Notes: generated by a model from the sequence alone, not told the origin. Positions 43,310 through 53,393 are shown, counted from the stretch's first letter. The stretch: 64,000 bases of DNA from Actibacterium naphthalenivorans (GCF_014196965.1 NZ_JACIEQ010000005.1:124001-188000), one strand, 5' to 3'. Made by a program: numbers and translations.

Positions 43310-45463
43310 ATGACACAGAATTTTCAAAACTTCAGCCCCAAGCTTTCGGCGCAGACGCAACCCGAAGATGCAGATGTGATCGATCTCGGCGCGTTGCTGG
43401 CAGCGTTATGGCGCGGGAAGTGGCTGATCATCCTGGTCGCCGCGATCGCCGTTCTGATCGGCGGCTATTTCGCGTTTTTCGTCGCAACGCCGCTCTACCG
43501 ATCAACCGCCGTCGTCATTCTGGAAACCCGGGAAGAGAGCATTGTAAACCTAGACAGTGTGCTGGGCGGGCTGTCCGATGAGACTTCGGTGGTGAATTCC
43601 GAAGTCGAGGTGCTTAAATCGCGCGGGCTGATGGGGAAGGTCGTGCAACGGCTCGACCTGACCAATGATCCGGAATTCAACACCACGCTGCAGACGCCGA
43701 AACTGTCAAGCAGGATCAAAGGCGGGCTGTCAAGCCAGATCAAGGGCCTGCTGCGGCTGTCGCAGCCGGCGGCGGCGCTGCCCAGTGAAGATGTGGCCAA
43801 ACGCACCACCGACAGCACCATAGACACGCTGCTGGGCAAGGTCAGCATTCGCAATGTCCCGGCCAGCCTTGTGTTCCAGATCACGGTTGAATCGGAAGAC
43901 GCCCGGAAAGCGGCCCGGATCGCCGATACGATCGTGGATGTCTACATCCTCAATCAGCTGGAGGTGAAGTTCGAGGCGACAGAGCAGGCCACGAGCTGGC
44001 TGTCGGATCGCGTGGCGGAACTGCAGGTCGAGCTGGAGGCCTCCGAAGCCAAGGTCAAGGATTTCAATGCCGACGCGGATCTGATCTCGGTCGAGGCGCT
44101 TCAGGGCCTTGAGCGGCAGTTGAAGGAGCTGCGGGATCGCGTCAACTCTGCCGCCATCACCGAAGAAAACGCGCGGCAGCGTGTTGCCGCGCTCAGGGCC
44201 GCCACATCGCGTCCCGCACAGGCCGAGGTTGCCGATGACACCCAGTTGGACCGCTTGATTGCCCGCGCCGATACGGACCCTGCCACCGCGCAGGCTTTCG
44301 ACACCCGGTTCGCACAGATCGAGATTCGGGCCGAACTCGAAGCATCTCGCGCGCTGAGCCAGCTCCGGGCGCTGAGAACGTCACAGGCAGAGCTTGAAGC
44401 TCAGATCGAACGTCAGAGTCAGGATCTGATCACCTTGCAGCAACTGACCCGTGAAGCCGAGGCCAGCCGTATCCTCTATGAGTATTTCCTGGCCCGCCTG
44501 AAAGAGACCTCGGCGCAGCAGGGCATCCAGCAGGCCGACAGCCGCGTCCTGTCGAACGCGGTGGTGCCCCGGGGCCCGTCGGCGCCGCGCGAATCCCTGA
44601 TTCTGGCGATGTCGGGCATTCTGGGCCTGATGCTCGGCAGCGGCACGGTACTGCTGCGCGAGGCGCGTAACAATTCGTTCCGGTCGTCGCGCGAGCTGGA
44701 GCAGCACACAGGCTATACGGTGATGGGGCAAATCCCGCTTATTCCGGCACGAAACCGGAAAAGCGTTCTGAGCTATCTGGCCGAGAAGCCCACCTCCGCC
44801 GCGGCGGAAGCGGTGCGAAACCTGCGTACTTCGATTCTTTTGTCGAATGTCGACACACCGCCCAAGGTTATCCTCGTGACCTCGTCCCTGCCCGGCGAGG
44901 GCAAGACAAACAATTCCATGGCGCTTGCGCAAAACCTTGTCGGGATGGGCAAGAAGGTTCTGCTGATCGAGGGCGACATCCGGCGGCGGGCATTCAGCGA
45001 GTATTTCGAAGGCGTGCCCGAGCGCGGCCTGATTTCAGTGTTGTCCGGCGAGGCCAGGCTGGAGGATGTGCTGCATCACGACAGCAGGCTGGGGGCCGAT
45101 CTTCTGGTCGGCGAGCGGACAACGACCAACGCCGCCGATCTGTTTTCATCGGAAAGCTTCCGCTCTTTCATCCGGGACATGTCGGCGCGCTATGATTTTC
45201 TGGTCATCGACACGCCGCCGGTTCTGATTGTTCCGGACGCGCGGGTGATCGCGCAGGTGGCCGATGCGATCCTGTTTACGGTGAAATGGGATTCCACCTC
45301 GAAACAGCAGGTGGAGGAAGCGCTGCACATGTTCGAAAGCGTCAACCAGAAGGTGACGGGCCTGATCCTGAACCAGATCGATCCCAAGGGGATGAAGCGT
45401 TATGGCTATGGCGGCAAATACGGATCCTATGCCGCCTATGGCACGAAATACTACCGCAACTGA
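43310..45463 (+). CDS. Polysaccharide co-polymerase / tyrosine autokinase (Wzc/ExoP-like)
   Basis: The 717-residue inner-membrane protein controls polymer length and export. An N-terminal Wzz domain begins after VIDLGALLAALWRGKWLIIL (membrane helix at about 32-62). A periplasmic coiled coil follows (about 210-420), then PRGPSAPRESLILAMSGILG (second helix, about 425-445). The cytoplasmic BY-kinase has Walker A SSLPGEGKTNNSMALAQNL (about 525-543), KVLLIEGDIRRRAFSEYF and FLVIDTPPVLIVPDARVIA. The C-terminus is a tyrosine cluster (GYGGKYGSYAAYGTKYYRN) for autophosphorylation. It is convergent with the Wza-like gene. Confidence 0.93.
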   Translation: MTQNFQNFSPKLSAQTQPEDADVIDLGALLAALWRGKWLIILVAAIAVLIGGYFAFFVATPLYRSTAVVILETREESIVNLDSVLGGLSDETSVVNSEVEVLKSRGLMGKVVQRLDLTNDPEFNTTLQTPKLSSRIKGGLSSQIKGLLRLSQPAAALPSEDVAKRTTDSTIDTLLGKVSIRNVPASLVFQITVESEDARKAARIADTIVDVYILNQLEVKFEATEQATSWLSDRVAELQVELEASEAKVKDFNADADLISVEALQGLERQLKELRDRVNSAAITEENARQRVAALRAATSRPAQAEVADDTQLDRLIARADTDPATAQAFDTRFAQIEIRAELEASRALSQLRALRTSQAELEAQIERQSQDLITLQQLTREAEASRILYEYFLARLKETSAQQGIQQADSRVLSNAVVPRGPSAPRESLILAMSGILGLMLGSGTVLLREARNNSFRSSRELEQHTGYTVMGQIPLIPARNRKSVLSYLAEKPTSAAAEAVRNLRTSILLSNVDTPPKVILVTSSLPGEGKTNNSMALAQNLVGMGKKVLLIEGDIRRRAFSEYFEGVPERGLISVLSGEARLEDVLHHDSRLGADLLVGERTTTNAADLFSSESFRSFIRDMSARYDFLVIDTPPVLIVPDARVIAQVADAILFTVKWDSTSKQQVEEALHMFESVNQKVTGLILNQIDPKGMKRYGYGGKYGSYAAYGTKYYRN

Positions 45464-45491
45464 TAGCTGCCGCGTTCGTCAGATCACGGCC

Positions 45492-45516
45492 GCGCCGCCC
45501 CGGCTGGTGGCGGCGC
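45492..45516. terminator. Hairpin between convergent Wzc-like and Wza-like genes
   Basis: GCGCCGCC/GGCGGCGC, a perfect 8-bp stem with a 9-base loop, placed in the 65-bp gap between two convergent genes. There is no T run. Confidence 0.5.
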
Positions 45517-45528
45517 CCGGTTGATCCG

Positions 45529-46887
45529 TTACCGCGTCGCCGCGACGGACGTGCTCAGCAGCGACGGTGTAAGCTGTTGAATCACGCGGTTCCAACGCGT
45601 GATCGGCTGTTCGGCAACGAAGACCACATCGTTGGGGCGCAGCTCGAACCGCGTTGCCAGCAGAAAATTCGCCGCATTGCGCCCGTCAAGCTGCCACGCG
45701 GTAACCGAGGCGAACTCTCGCGGGTCGGCCGAACCGCGCAGCACATAGATTTCACGCACATTCCCGGTTTGTGTCGGAATGCCACCGCCTTCGTTGTAAA
45801 GCGCGTCGGCTAGCGTCGCCTGCCGATCGAAGGGAAGCGGAAAGCGGCTCTGGTTGCCGACTTCGCCGGTCAGGTAGACATAGTCCCGCGCGACCGCATC
45901 CAGATCGAGCTGGGTCTGATAATTGCTGCGTGCCTCTTCCAGCGCGGCGCGGCGCAGCGTCACCTCGGCGCTCAGTTCGGTCAGGGCATCGGTGCGCGCC
46001 TTCTGACGGAACTCGGCAATGCGGATCTGCTCCTCGAAATAGGCCTGTGCCTGTTCGAGCCTGTATTCGGTATCGACGAAGATACTGTCGCCATCCACCA
46101 GCTGGATACGCTGCAACCCGCTGCGGGCGTAAAGCTCGGACAGCGGGATCTGATAGAGTGTACCCTGGCGGTACAGCCGGACCGAGGCGTAATCCTGATC
46201 GGTCACCGTGACCCCGCCAGCCGCCGCCAGCGCGGCGTCGAGATACAGAGGGGTCAGCGCGATTGGCGCAACCGTGGGCGAGGCGACCGCCCCCCCGATC
46301 GAGACCTTCTTGGAATTGAATTCGGCAATCTCGAGGCTGAACGACGGGTCGATCTGATTTTCCACCAGGCGCTGGAACAGTTCGGCCTCGGCCTCTTCCA
46401 GCGTCATGTCGGCGATGTGGATCCGCCCGACATCGGGAATGGCGATCGCGCCATCATCCTGAACGGTATAGCCCTGACGGCGGTTCTGGGCGGCCAGCAA
46501 CCCGGAAAGCTCCTCGATCGTGGTACCCGCCTGCGGCGTCGCCAAAAGCACCACATCGCCCACGCCGATCTTATAGGGGCCGGGATCGGCGGGCGGCGGA
46601 ATTCGGGTTTCGAGCGCCGCGGGGCGGTTTTCTGCCTGGAACGCCGGTTCCGGCAGGGCGCCCGCGCCGCGCAGGGTGCCCGCGGATCCCGCCGTCTGAG
46701 AGAACACCCCCGGCAGGGCCAGCGGCCGATAGGCCGACTGGTTCGCAAGCATCACGCTTTCCGACGTGATGGGCACAACGCGCACCTTCGATGCCTCGCC
46801 CGCGCCGCTTCTCACGGCGGGGCTTTGATATGCCAAGCCACAGCCCGAGAGAAGAAGAGCGAGACAGGAAACAGTCAGAATACGCAT
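45529..46887 (-). CDS. Polysaccharide export outer-membrane lipoprotein (Wza/SLBB family)
   Basis: A 452-residue export channel protein. MRILTVSCLALLLSGCGLAY is a lipoprotein signal with Cys at the LSGC lipobox. The polysaccharide-export domain follows (PGPYKIGVGDVVLLATPQAG, YTVQDDGAIAIPDVGRIHIA, NQIDPSFSLEIAEFNSKKVS), then SLBB repeats (VSIGGAVASPTVAPIALTPL, YLTGEVGNQSRFPLPFDRQA), a coiled segment and NDVVFVAEQPITRWNRVIQQ at the end. The ATG at 46887 has GGAGG upstream. It is the outer-membrane partner of the Wzc-like protein. Confidence 0.9.
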   Translation of the reverse strand: MRILTVSCLALLLSGCGLAYQSPAVRSGAGEASKVRVVPITSESVMLANQSAYRPLALPGVFSQTAGSAGTLRGAGALPEPAFQAENRPAALETRIPPPADPGPYKIGVGDVVLLATPQAGTTIEELSGLLAAQNRRQGYTVQDDGAIAIPDVGRIHIADMTLEEAEAELFQRLVENQIDPSFSLEIAEFNSKKVSIGGAVASPTVAPIALTPLYLDAALAAAGGVTVTDQDYASVRLYRQGTLYQIPLSELYARSGLQRIQLVDGDSIFVDTEYRLEQAQAYFEEQIRIAEFRQKARTDALTELSAEVTLRRAALEEARSNYQTQLDLDAVARDYVYLTGEVGNQSRFPLPFDRQATLADALYNEGGGIPTQTGNVREIYVLRGSADPREFASVTAWQLDGRNAANFLLATRFELRPNDVVFVAEQPITRWNRVIQQLTPSLLSTSVAATR

Positions 46888-46981
46888 GAGCAAGACCTCC
46901 GCGAAGGGTAAGAGCAGGCACGCCGCCTGATCAAAAATATAGCGTAAAAACAGATACTTTGCAAAATCGAACCGAACCGCA

Positions 46982-47620
46982 TCATCTCAGCACCTGTCTG
47001 GATGCCAAAGGACCGATTTCCGCGCCGGCCCATTGGCGGGATTGCATGATTTCCCCCCGCCCCGGATCGACCCAGTATAGGTTCTGGAAAGACTGATCCG
47101 CGCCCTGGCAACGTTCCTGCATCAGCCGGGTCGCGACCACGCGCTTGCCCAGATCCACGTCGCGGGCGCCGCGGCTGGCGATCTCGCAGACGTAGGTTCG
47201 GATCTCGACCTGATCCTCGCCGCCGAGATAGCTGTGGAACCGTTTCGCGGTGCCGGCCCGCCCCGACAGAACCAGCGCGCGCGATTGCGCGACGTCCGCC
47301 GTCATGAGATCGCCGCCCAGCCCGCGTGACCCGACCAGGAATCCGGAGCGGAAATCCAGGCTCACCTCATCCGCGCTGATCCAGTTCTCCACCCCGTCGC
47401 GCCTGACACGCCGCAGGAAGACGGCGGTCTGCTCGCGATCCTCGACCGCGACGATCAACGCCGGCACACCGGATTGAGAGAGCGCTTCGAACTCGGCCGA
47501 AAAATCCGAAACGTCATCATCCTGCGACAGCCACTTGCGGAGCTCGGGATTGACACCTTCCGTAGAGGAGCACCCCGCAAGGCCCGCCGCCAGCATCGCC
47601 AGAAGGAAAAGCTGTCTCAT
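46982..47620 (-). CDS. YjbF/GfcB-like lipoprotein
   Basis: The 212-residue protein starts MRQLFLLAMLAAGLAGCSST with a lipobox (LAGC). ALIVAVEDREQTAVFLRRVR, RDGVENWISADEVSLDFRSG, FLVGSRGLGGDLMTADVAQS and HSYLGGEDQVEIRTYVCEIA fit the YjbF/GfcB family of outer-membrane-linked polysaccharide proteins. The start overlaps the stop of the YjbH-like gene by four bases (ATGA), the order found in yjbEFGH and gfcABCD operons. The ATG at 47620 was chosen because the signal peptide begins there. Confidence 0.8.
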   Translation of the reverse strand: MRQLFLLAMLAAGLAGCSSTEGVNPELRKWLSQDDDVSDFSAEFEALSQSGVPALIVAVEDREQTAVFLRRVRRDGVENWISADEVSLDFRSGFLVGSRGLGGDLMTADVAQSRALVLSGRAGTAKRFHSYLGGEDQVEIRTYVCEIASRGARDVDLGKRVVATRLMQERCQGADQSFQNLYWVDPGRGEIMQSRQWAGAEIGPLASRQVLR

Positions 47621-49731
47621 CGCCAGAACCTTCCCCAATGTTCCTGCAGCTCGGGGGCGTGATAGCCGCGCGTGACCTCATAAAGCCGGTTGCGCACATC
47701 AAGCCGCGCGCCACCGTCGCGCGTTACCGGGCGGATCACGGTGCCGAACCCGCGCTGCGACGGCTCGCCAGAGAGCCGGGACAGCGGAATCTGAATGCGT
47801 ATGCCCTTGTCGAAGGAGCCTTCCCCGAACTCGTCAGAGGATACATCCGTCAGCGTGAAAAAGGCCCCCACCCGGATCCCGTTTCCGAATTCGCGGTCTA
47901 GGCTGAATGTCGCGCCCCAGTCGCCGGCAAGGTAGCGGCCGACATCGACCTGCCCCAGATAGCCCGCGCCCAAATCGTAATAGGCAGAGGCGTGGCCGGT
48001 CATGACATCGTAATCCTGAAAGCCGAAATCGATGTCATAATCGCGTTTGACCGCATAGTTCAGCTCTGCCCCGAGGGCGAGCGGCCCGGTCACCGGCTTC
48101 CACAACAGTTCGGTGGAAAGACCGCCGTACATGCGCTCAAGATACCCCGCCGTTACCCGCCCATAGAGATTTTCGCCCGGTCGAAAGAAGTACTCCTGGG
48201 TCAGATGCGTCAACTCGAGATCCGACTGGGTGTTGTAGAGCACCACGTCCGACCGCACATGCGGCAGAACCGAGTCGGAGACACGCGTCGCCTCATCCAG
48301 GTTGCCGATGATCGGCTGACGCAAACTCCCCGAGTAGACCAGCCCCCGCATCGGCGCGAAGGACGCGCTGAGTTCGGCGCCGATATCGGCCCGGACCGGA
48401 TCATCGGGATCGAACAGCGACGGGGAAAGATAACCGTTCAGCCCATAGGCGAAACGCGGATAGACCCCGGCAAGAGCCTCGGTCCGGTCCAGCCCGCCCG
48501 CATCCGAAATGTCGGCGCGCACATAGCTTTTCCAGCTCCCGTCCAGCTCATGCTCCAGCTCTTCGAGATCGCGGCGTTTGATCGTGACGCTGGACATCGG
48601 CACGCCGTTTGCCACCGGCACGATGGTGAAGGTTTCAACAGACGGCGGCAGGGTGTTGGCCAGCACCCGCGCGGCACGCCCGATGGCCTGCGCGCCCACG
48701 TCATAGCGCCAGTTGGCCAAATGCACCGTGGCGGAACCGGCGCTCAGATCCAGCGCTTCGAGCGCCATCCCCTGACGCGCGAGCGCCGATCGCAGGCGCT
48801 CCTCCCCCTGAGAAAGTTCCTGCCTGCCCGTCACGCCCCAACTCGCCGCCGCGATCGCGTCGCGCGGCAGGATCGCCGGCGGGGCCTCTTCGATGCCGCC
48901 CGGATAGGGCGCGCTCTTCGGATCCAGGGTGTAGCTCAGCACCAGACCAAGCTCTGAGCCATACATATAGTAGGCGCCCAGATCGAACCCGTTCTTGAAG
49001 CTGTAGTTGGCGCCGAAGTTGAACGGGGATCGGTGATCCAGGCCCATGTTCCTGACTTCGCTGACGTTGTCATCGGATGAATATTCGAACAACAGCGCCA
49101 GTTGATCCGAATAGTCCCATTGCACGCCACCGAAAAAAGCAGCGTCACCGCGGAAAAACCGGCCCGTCTCGACCTCGCCGGTTCCGGCCCATGGTGGGCG
49201 ATTGTCGAACCGGTCGGAAAACACGGATAATGGATTTGAAAAGCCACCATAGGTGCCCAACCGGCCCCAACCGATGCCGCCCGAAAGCTTTACCGATGGC
49301 GTGAGATGCCGGGTCGCGACAAAATATTCCGCCCCGTATACGCCCGTTCCGCCGAAATCGCGAAGCCCGAGGGCCACCGCCGGAAAATACCGCCCCTCGT
49401 CGGCAAAGCGGTACTGAAGGTCAAAGCTTCGGTCATAAAACGTGTTTGTGCCGTCCCGATACCCGTCGAGAGTGGCATACCGGAAGCTGCCGGAAAGCCG
49501 GGGGGTGATCTGAAAGCTCAGGGTATTTCGCAGAGTCTCGCCGAAATGCCCGACGGTGAGCGTCAACGCACCGTCAGGCATGCTTTCCGCCGTGGGCGTG
49601 TCCATCAGGCCGGTGGTGCCGTAGAACGACAACACCGGACGAGACTGCGCGCCCCCCCAGTCGGAGGGTATGCCAAGGGTTAGAATGCACGCCATGCCTG
49701 CCCAACTGGCGCGTCGATAGAAAATGGCCAT
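47617..49731 (-). CDS. YjbH/GfcD-like outer-membrane beta-barrel protein
   Basis: A 704-residue exported protein. The signal peptide is MAIFYRRASWAGMACILTLG, followed by SRPVLSFYGTTGLMDTPTAE and SMPDGALTLTVGHFGETLRN, typical of the YjbH domain. Alternating hydrophobic strands with aromatic ends continue to EHWGRFWR, as in large barrels. YjbH-like proteins help secrete exopolysaccharide together with YjbF/GfcB lipoproteins. It is the first gene of this reverse-strand pair and has a long AT-rich upstream region. Confidence 0.85.
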   Translation of the reverse strand: MAIFYRRASWAGMACILTLGIPSDWGGAQSRPVLSFYGTTGLMDTPTAESMPDGALTLTVGHFGETLRNTLSFQITPRLSGSFRYATLDGYRDGTNTFYDRSFDLQYRFADEGRYFPAVALGLRDFGGTGVYGAEYFVATRHLTPSVKLSGGIGWGRLGTYGGFSNPLSVFSDRFDNRPPWAGTGEVETGRFFRGDAAFFGGVQWDYSDQLALLFEYSSDDNVSEVRNMGLDHRSPFNFGANYSFKNGFDLGAYYMYGSELGLVLSYTLDPKSAPYPGGIEEAPPAILPRDAIAAASWGVTGRQELSQGEERLRSALARQGMALEALDLSAGSATVHLANWRYDVGAQAIGRAARVLANTLPPSVETFTIVPVANGVPMSSVTIKRRDLEELEHELDGSWKSYVRADISDAGGLDRTEALAGVYPRFAYGLNGYLSPSLFDPDDPVRADIGAELSASFAPMRGLVYSGSLRQPIIGNLDEATRVSDSVLPHVRSDVVLYNTQSDLELTHLTQEYFFRPGENLYGRVTAGYLERMYGGLSTELLWKPVTGPLALGAELNYAVKRDYDIDFGFQDYDVMTGHASAYYDLGAGYLGQVDVGRYLAGDWGATFSLDREFGNGIRVGAFFTLTDVSSDEFGEGSFDKGIRIQIPLSRLSGEPSQRGFGTVIRPVTRDGGARLDVRNRLYEVTRGYHAPELQEHWGRFWR

Positions 49732-50330
49732 ACGGATCTGCCCCGATCCACCTAATTCTTTTCTCCACCCTAACAAAGCGACAAACAACCGCCCCCTCTT
49801 TTCGGGCAGATGCGGGCCGCTATGCCGGCGAATGTGATATTATTGATATTATCGCGGCACTTTCTAACGCCTGCATATCTGTCGAACCCTCAGGAAGCGC
49901 TAAAAAAGATTCACCTGCGTCTAAAAATTAGACAAAAACTCAAGCGCGCCCGCGAAAACCGCACTCTCGCTCTGAACCACCCGATTTCCCGGCGTGCAAC
50001 ACAGTTCGGTCGCGGCCTGCGACCGGTCGTCCCCGGGGACCAGCCGGCCAGGCGGAAACGATGAAGACACGGCGGGGGCAATCGCCGGACGCCGGATATG
50101 CCAAGGCGAACATGCCGAAGCCCGGATGCGCAGCGCTGCAGCGCCGCATTGACGGAGGCGCCGGCCCTGCTAGCCCGAATCCCGCCCGAGGCAAGGCGCG
50201 ACATCCTATTTTTTGAGTGCCGCCAGACTCTTACACCTTACTTTCCAATACCATGCGCAATTGACATCGCCCTTCAAAGCTGGAAACGTCCGCATGACAA
50301 AAATCTTGCAGCTTTGGGGGGGAGCCGTGA
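49732..50330. other. Gene-free 599-bp divergent regulatory region
   Basis: It lies between the YjbH-like gene and the TRAP operon. Visible are an AT-rich tandem (GATATTATTGATATTATC, near 49841-49858) and the palindrome TCTAA-AAA-TTAGA (49920-49932). The rest is GC-rich with only low-quality frames. No known operator is recognised. Confidence 0.45.
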
Positions 50331-50831
50331 ATGCTCATTCGTCTGATCGACGGAATTAACGAGATCGTGGGGCGTATCGTTTCACTGGTCGCGATCATCT
50401 TTGCCGCGATGATCATCTACGATGTCGTCATGCGCTATGTCTTCAATGCGCCCACCCGCTGGGCCTTTGACGTGACGAGACAGCTCTATGGCTTCTATTT
50501 CATCATGCTTGGCGGATACGCGCTCCGGCATCAATCCCATGTGCGGGTCGATCTGCTGATTGAGCATCTTTCCGCCGGCGCACGCCGCTGGGTGGAGATC
50601 GCGGGCTACTTCATCTTCTTCTTTCCGTTCACCTGGGTTTTCCTGACCCGTTCCATCGAATTCGCGCAGCGATCGTGGAACCAGGGGGAAACCACGTATG
50701 GTTCGGTCCAACTGCCGGTATACCCGCTGAAAATCGCAATGGCCGTGGCCGCCGGGCTCTTGTTCATCCAGGGCATCTCGGAGGTGCTGAAGCTCGTTCT
50801 TCACAAGGAGGCCAAAAATGATTTCGCCTGA
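50331..50831 (+). CDS. dctQ: TRAP transporter small permease (DctQ)
   Basis: The 166-residue membrane protein has four helices: IVGRIVSLVAIIFAAMIIYD, LYGFYFIMLGGYALRHQSHV, IAGYFIFFFPFTWVFLT and PLKIAMAVAAGLLFIQGISE. VVMRYVFNAPTRWAFDV and HQSHVRVDLL are DctQ hallmarks. A GGGGGGGAG ribosome site precedes the ATG. The 3' end overlaps dctM by 14 bases. Confidence 0.9.
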   Translation: MLIRLIDGINEIVGRIVSLVAIIFAAMIIYDVVMRYVFNAPTRWAFDVTRQLYGFYFIMLGGYALRHQSHVRVDLLIEHLSAGARRWVEIAGYFIFFFPFTWVFLTRSIEFAQRSWNQGETTYGSVQLPVYPLKIAMAVAAGLLFIQGISEVLKLVLHKEAKNDFA

Positions 50832-52146
50832 GCTTATCGCCATCGTCATGTTCGGCCTGCTTGTGATCGGGCTGTTCATGGGCCATCCGCTGGCCTTCGT
50901 TCTGGGCGGCACCGCGGTTCTTGGCGCGGTCATCGCCGGCAAGCCGATGGTGCTCGGCATCATCATCAACCGCATCTTCGGCGACGTGCTGGATAACTTC
51001 ACCCTGATCGCCATTCCGCTATTCGTGCTGATGGCACGGTTTTTGTCGGATTCCGGCGTGACCGACAAAATGTTTGAATCGCTGCGGCTTTTGCTTGCGC
51101 AGGTGCGCGGCGGTCTGGCGCTGGCGGTGGTGTTCATCTCGATCCTGCTCGCCGCGACGACGGGCATCATCGGCGCTTCGATCACCGTGATGGGCGTGAT
51201 GGCGCTGCGTCCGATGCTGCAATATGGCTACAGCCCGTCGCTGACCGCGGGTGTCATCGCATCTTCGGGGTGCCTCGGCATTCTCATTCCGCCGTCGATC
51301 ATGCTGATCCTGATGTCCAGCTACTCGCCGCTGTCGGTGGGCGAGCTTTTCGCCGGCGCGATGGTGCCCGGTGTTCTGCTGGGCCTGCTGTACGCCGGCT
51401 GGGTGACGATCGTGGCGATCGTCCGCCCCGACATGGCCCCCGCCGTACAGCCCGATGAAAAGATCAGCCGCGGCGCCCTGTGGCGCATGCTGGCCGTCGA
51501 GGCGGTGCCGCCCCTGGTGCTGATCATCGGCATTCTGGGCACCATGCTTGCCGGTGTCGCCACGGCGACCGAAGCCTCGGCCATCGGCGCGGCGCTGGCG
51601 CTTGTCATCGTGATCATGCGCCGGAAGTTCGAGTGGAAGACCTTCTATGGCGCGCTTCTCGAAACCGGGCGCACCTCGGCCATGATCCTGTTCATCGTGG
51701 TCGGTGCCACGGCCTTTACCGGGGTGTTCAACATCACCGGCGGCCTGCGAGCGGTGCAGGACGTGATGCGCGGCCTCGACATGGCGCCTTGGATGCTGAT
51801 CGCGGTGATGATGTTCATCGTCTTCATTCTGGGCGCGTTTCTGGACTGGACGGGGATCGTGCTTTTGTCGTTCCCGATCTTCCTGCCGATCGTGCAGGAG
51901 ATGGGGATCAGCCTGCTGTGGTTCGTCGTGCTGATGGCGATCGTGCTGCAGACCTCGTTCCTGACGCCGCCATTCGGATATGCGCTGTTCTATCTCAGGG
52001 CCATCGCGCCCTCCAGCGTGAAGACATCCGAGATTATCGCCGGTGTGATGCCGTTCATCGGCCTCATCATCGCGATGTGCCTTCTGGTCGCCTTTTTCCC
52101 GTCCCTTGTGACCTGGCTGCCGGAAAATCTCTACGGACCCAAATAA
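50818..52146 (+). CDS. dctM: TRAP transporter large permease (DctM)
   Basis: The 442-residue permease has about twelve hydrophobic helices. Family motifs include GLFMGHPLAFVLGGTAVLGA, DNFTLIAIPLFVLMARFLSD, AATTGIIGASITVMGVMALR, SSGCLGILIPPSIMLILMSS and FILGAFLDWTGIVLLSFPIF. It couples substrate import to a sodium or proton gradient and works with DctQ and the binding protein encoded 15 bp downstream. Confidence 0.94.
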   Translation: MISPELIAIVMFGLLVIGLFMGHPLAFVLGGTAVLGAVIAGKPMVLGIIINRIFGDVLDNFTLIAIPLFVLMARFLSDSGVTDKMFESLRLLLAQVRGGLALAVVFISILLAATTGIIGASITVMGVMALRPMLQYGYSPSLTAGVIASSGCLGILIPPSIMLILMSSYSPLSVGELFAGAMVPGVLLGLLYAGWVTIVAIVRPDMAPAVQPDEKISRGALWRMLAVEAVPPLVLIIGILGTMLAGVATATEASAIGAALALVIVIMRRKFEWKTFYGALLETGRTSAMILFIVVGATAFTGVFNITGGLRAVQDVMRGLDMAPWMLIAVMMFIVFILGAFLDWTGIVLLSFPIFLPIVQEMGISLLWFVVLMAIVLQTSFLTPPFGYALFYLRAIAPSSVKTSEIIAGVMPFIGLIIAMCLLVAFFPSLVTWLPENLYGPK

Positions 52147-52161
52147 ACGGAGGAGGAAGAC

Positions 52162-53256
52162 ATGACTATCAAAACCGGAATTCTTGCGGGCGCGGCCTTT
52201 GTGGCCACGCTTTGCGGCCCGGCCATGGCCCAGCAAAGCTGGACCATGACCAGCACCTGGCCGTCGTCGCTCGAACTGATCGAGATGGACAAGCACTTCG
52301 TCGATCTGGCGAACAAGCTGGCCGGTGACGAGGTGAAAATCGACTTCTACGAGGGCGGCAGCCTGGTGCCGGCAGGCGAGGTGTTCGGCGCGGTTGAATC
52401 CGGCACCATTCAGGCCGGGGCTGACTGGCCCGGCTATTGGGCCGGACGCGACCCCGCGTTCTCGCCCCTGGCGACGCACGCCAGCCTGTTCAACGCCGTC
52501 GATTACGTGAACTGGATCCAGCAATGGGGCGGTGCCGACATCTATAACGAGGTCTACGGCCGTTTCGGCATGGTTTACCTGCCCTATACCGTCACCAACA
52601 ACGAATCGGGCTTCCGCACCAACGCGCCGATCCGCAACACCGCAGATCTGAAGGGCAAGCGCCTGCGCCTGTCCGGGCTTGAACAGGGGCAGCTGCTGGA
52701 GCGGCTCGGCGGCAACCAGGTTTCGATGGCCGGCGGAGAGATCTATCAGTCGCTCGAGCGCGGCGTGATCGACGGGGCAGAATTCTCCACCCCGAATGTC
52801 GACTATTCCGGCGGCTTCCACCAGGTGACGAAATACTGGTCGACACCGGGCTGGCACCAGTCCTCGTCGGTATTCGGCGTGATGATCAACAAGGCCGCGT
52901 GGGACGCCCTTTCGCCCGGCGCGCAGGAAAAGCTGAAGATCGCCGCTGACGCGACGATGCTGTGGTCGCTCGCGTTCACCGAGAAGCGGGCCACCGAAGC
53001 CTATGGCAAGTTCCAGGAAGCCGGGGTCGAGATCACCCGTATGGATGATGAAACCCTTGCCGAAATCCAGACCATCGCCAATTCGGTGATCGAGGATGCC
53101 GCCTGCGCCAGCCCCACCTCGGCGAAGGTCTATCTCAGCCAGCTCGAGTATCTGAACGACTATAAAAGCTGGCGCGATGCCTCGGCCCCGTTCAACCTGG
53201 GCCGCACGCCGAACGGCCCGGATATCGAAAAGATCCGCGCCTGCGCCGGTCAGTAA
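52162..53256 (+). CDS. dctP: TRAP transporter substrate-binding protein (DctP)
   Basis: A 364-residue periplasmic protein with signal peptide MTIKTGILAGAAFVATLCGP (then AMAQ). Typical features are QSWTMTSTWPSSLELIEMDK, EGGSLVPAGEVFGAVESGTI, ADLKGKRLRLSGLEQGQLLE and MAGGEIYQSLERGVIDGAEF. The family uses an Arg (here in RLRLSG) to bind a carboxylate, so the ligand is probably an organic acid; the aromatic-rich pocket region (ADWPGYWAGRDPAF) resembles the 2-oxoacid-type (TakP-like) subgroup. It ends just before a strong terminator. Confidence 0.92.
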   Translation: MTIKTGILAGAAFVATLCGPAMAQQSWTMTSTWPSSLELIEMDKHFVDLANKLAGDEVKIDFYEGGSLVPAGEVFGAVESGTIQAGADWPGYWAGRDPAFSPLATHASLFNAVDYVNWIQQWGGADIYNEVYGRFGMVYLPYTVTNNESGFRTNAPIRNTADLKGKRLRLSGLEQGQLLERLGGNQVSMAGGEIYQSLERGVIDGAEFSTPNVDYSGGFHQVTKYWSTPGWHQSSSVFGVMINKAAWDALSPGAQEKLKIAADATMLWSLAFTEKRATEAYGKFQEAGVEITRMDDETLAEIQTIANSVIEDAACASPTSAKVYLSQLEYLNDYKSWRDASAPFNLGRTPNGPDIEKIRACAGQ

Positions 53257-53275
53257 CGGCCTTTGAATGACACGG

Positions 53276-53304
53276 GGGCCCGCCGTTTTCGGCGGGCCCT
53301 TTTT
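53276..53304 (+). terminator. Rho-independent terminator of the TRAP operon
   Basis: GGGCCCGCCG-TTTT-CGGCGGGCCC, a perfect 10-bp stem, directly followed by TTTTT. It lies 20 bases after the dctP stop codon. Confidence 0.95.
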
Positions 53305-53393
53305 CATGCGGCGAAAACGCCCGCCAATCAGCGGCATTCCGGCAATTCCCTCTTGACGCCCCCCCGTCCCTCGCTTACCTAGCCCTCGCTCTT

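Noticed and set aside
51019-53337. 772-codon reverse frame opposite dctM-dctP
   Set aside because: Antisense of three TRAP genes with excellent family matches; His/Arg/Asp-rich composition typical of a shadow frame.
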